A stretch of DNA of 5,506 nucleotides from Desulfobacterales bacterium (GTDB lineage: Bacteria; Desulfobacterota; Desulfobacteria; Desulfobacterales; JAUWMJ01), in contig JAUWMJ010000243.1 of NCBI GenBank assembly GCA_030613225.1, positions 1 to 5,506 of the forward strand, given 5' to 3'. Made by a program: the position numbers and the translations under genes. Positions 5,391 through 5,506 of the stretch are shown in pieces; within the stretch, counting starts at the first letter, position 1; each line of letters opens with the position of its first letter. The notes below the pieces were generated by a model, which worked only from the letters and a program-made list of their open reading frames with translations, did not search any database and was not told where the DNA came from.

Positions 5391-5506
5391 ATGGATAAAA
5401 GCAAATCGGCCACAAAACCGGCCAAAAAAAGCAAGAATCCCTCTTATTATCTAACGCCTCTTCTACCTGGGAATAGCAATATAGGCCCCTTAAAGGATTT
5501 CGTTCA
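5391..5506 (+). CDS. Start of an unidentified gene, cut by the window end
   Basis: An ORF opens with ATG at 5391 and stays open for the remaining 38 codons. The first part is basic and low in complexity (MDKSKSATKPAKKSKNPS), followed by a more ordinary YYLTPLLPGNSNIGPLKDFV. I do not recognise it, and too little is visible to assign a family. A perfect extended -10 element 30 bp upstream supports it; the lack of a Shine-Dalgarno sequence before the ATG counts against it. The true start might lie further downstream, outside the window. It does not look like a signal peptide, since no hydrophobic core follows the lysines within the visible part. Confidence 0.45.
   Translation, partial: MDKSKSATKPAKKSKNPSYYLTPLLPGNSNIGPLKDFV

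Overview
The window looks like a piece of an anaerobic, probably sulfate-reducing, Desulfobacterota (deltaproteobacterial) chromosome. That placement is an inference. It rests on moderate-to-low GC, a full-length glnE, a stand-alone prolyl-tRNA editing protein, and intergenic palindromic repeats of kinds that I associate with Desulfobacterales. No rRNA, tRNA, CRISPR array, transposase or phage gene is visible.

Layout. Positions 1-171 hold the right end of one small repeat element followed by a complete one, with short terminal inverted repeats around a long GC-rich palindrome. Positions 254-3136 (minus strand) encode glnE, the two-headed adenylyltransferase/adenylyl-removing enzyme that controls glutamine synthetase. 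Positions 3137-3315 are a gap with a decayed inverted repeat. Positions 3316-4050 (minus strand) encode a 244-residue protein of unknown function; it has a clear sigma70-type promoter and a good ribosome binding site, which fix its start well downstream of the longest possible ORF. Positions 4167-4375 form a three-layer nested inverted repeat, and 4480-4584 hold another inverted repeat of a different family. Positions 4688-5179 (plus strand) encode a YbaK/ProX-type prolyl-tRNA editing deacylase. Positions 5180-5390 are non-coding, with a probable extended -10 promoter, and an ORF starting at 5391 runs off the window end.

How the parts relate. The unknown protein and glnE lie on the same strand, so the promoter at 4118-4146 could drive both, although the 179-bp gap with a repeat makes co-transcription uncertain. 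The deacylase diverges from this pair and the two directions are separated by about 640 bp packed with repeats. There is no evidence that the editing enzyme and the nitrogen regulator work together; they look like ordinary neighbouring housekeeping genes.

The most notable structure is not a protein system. Every gap between complete genes, and the left flank, carries an imperfect inverted repeat. Two of these elements share the same outer ends but have unrelated palindromic cores, and one is nested inside a further inverted repeat. I found no convincing new defence, metabolic or mobile system in the protein-coding part.
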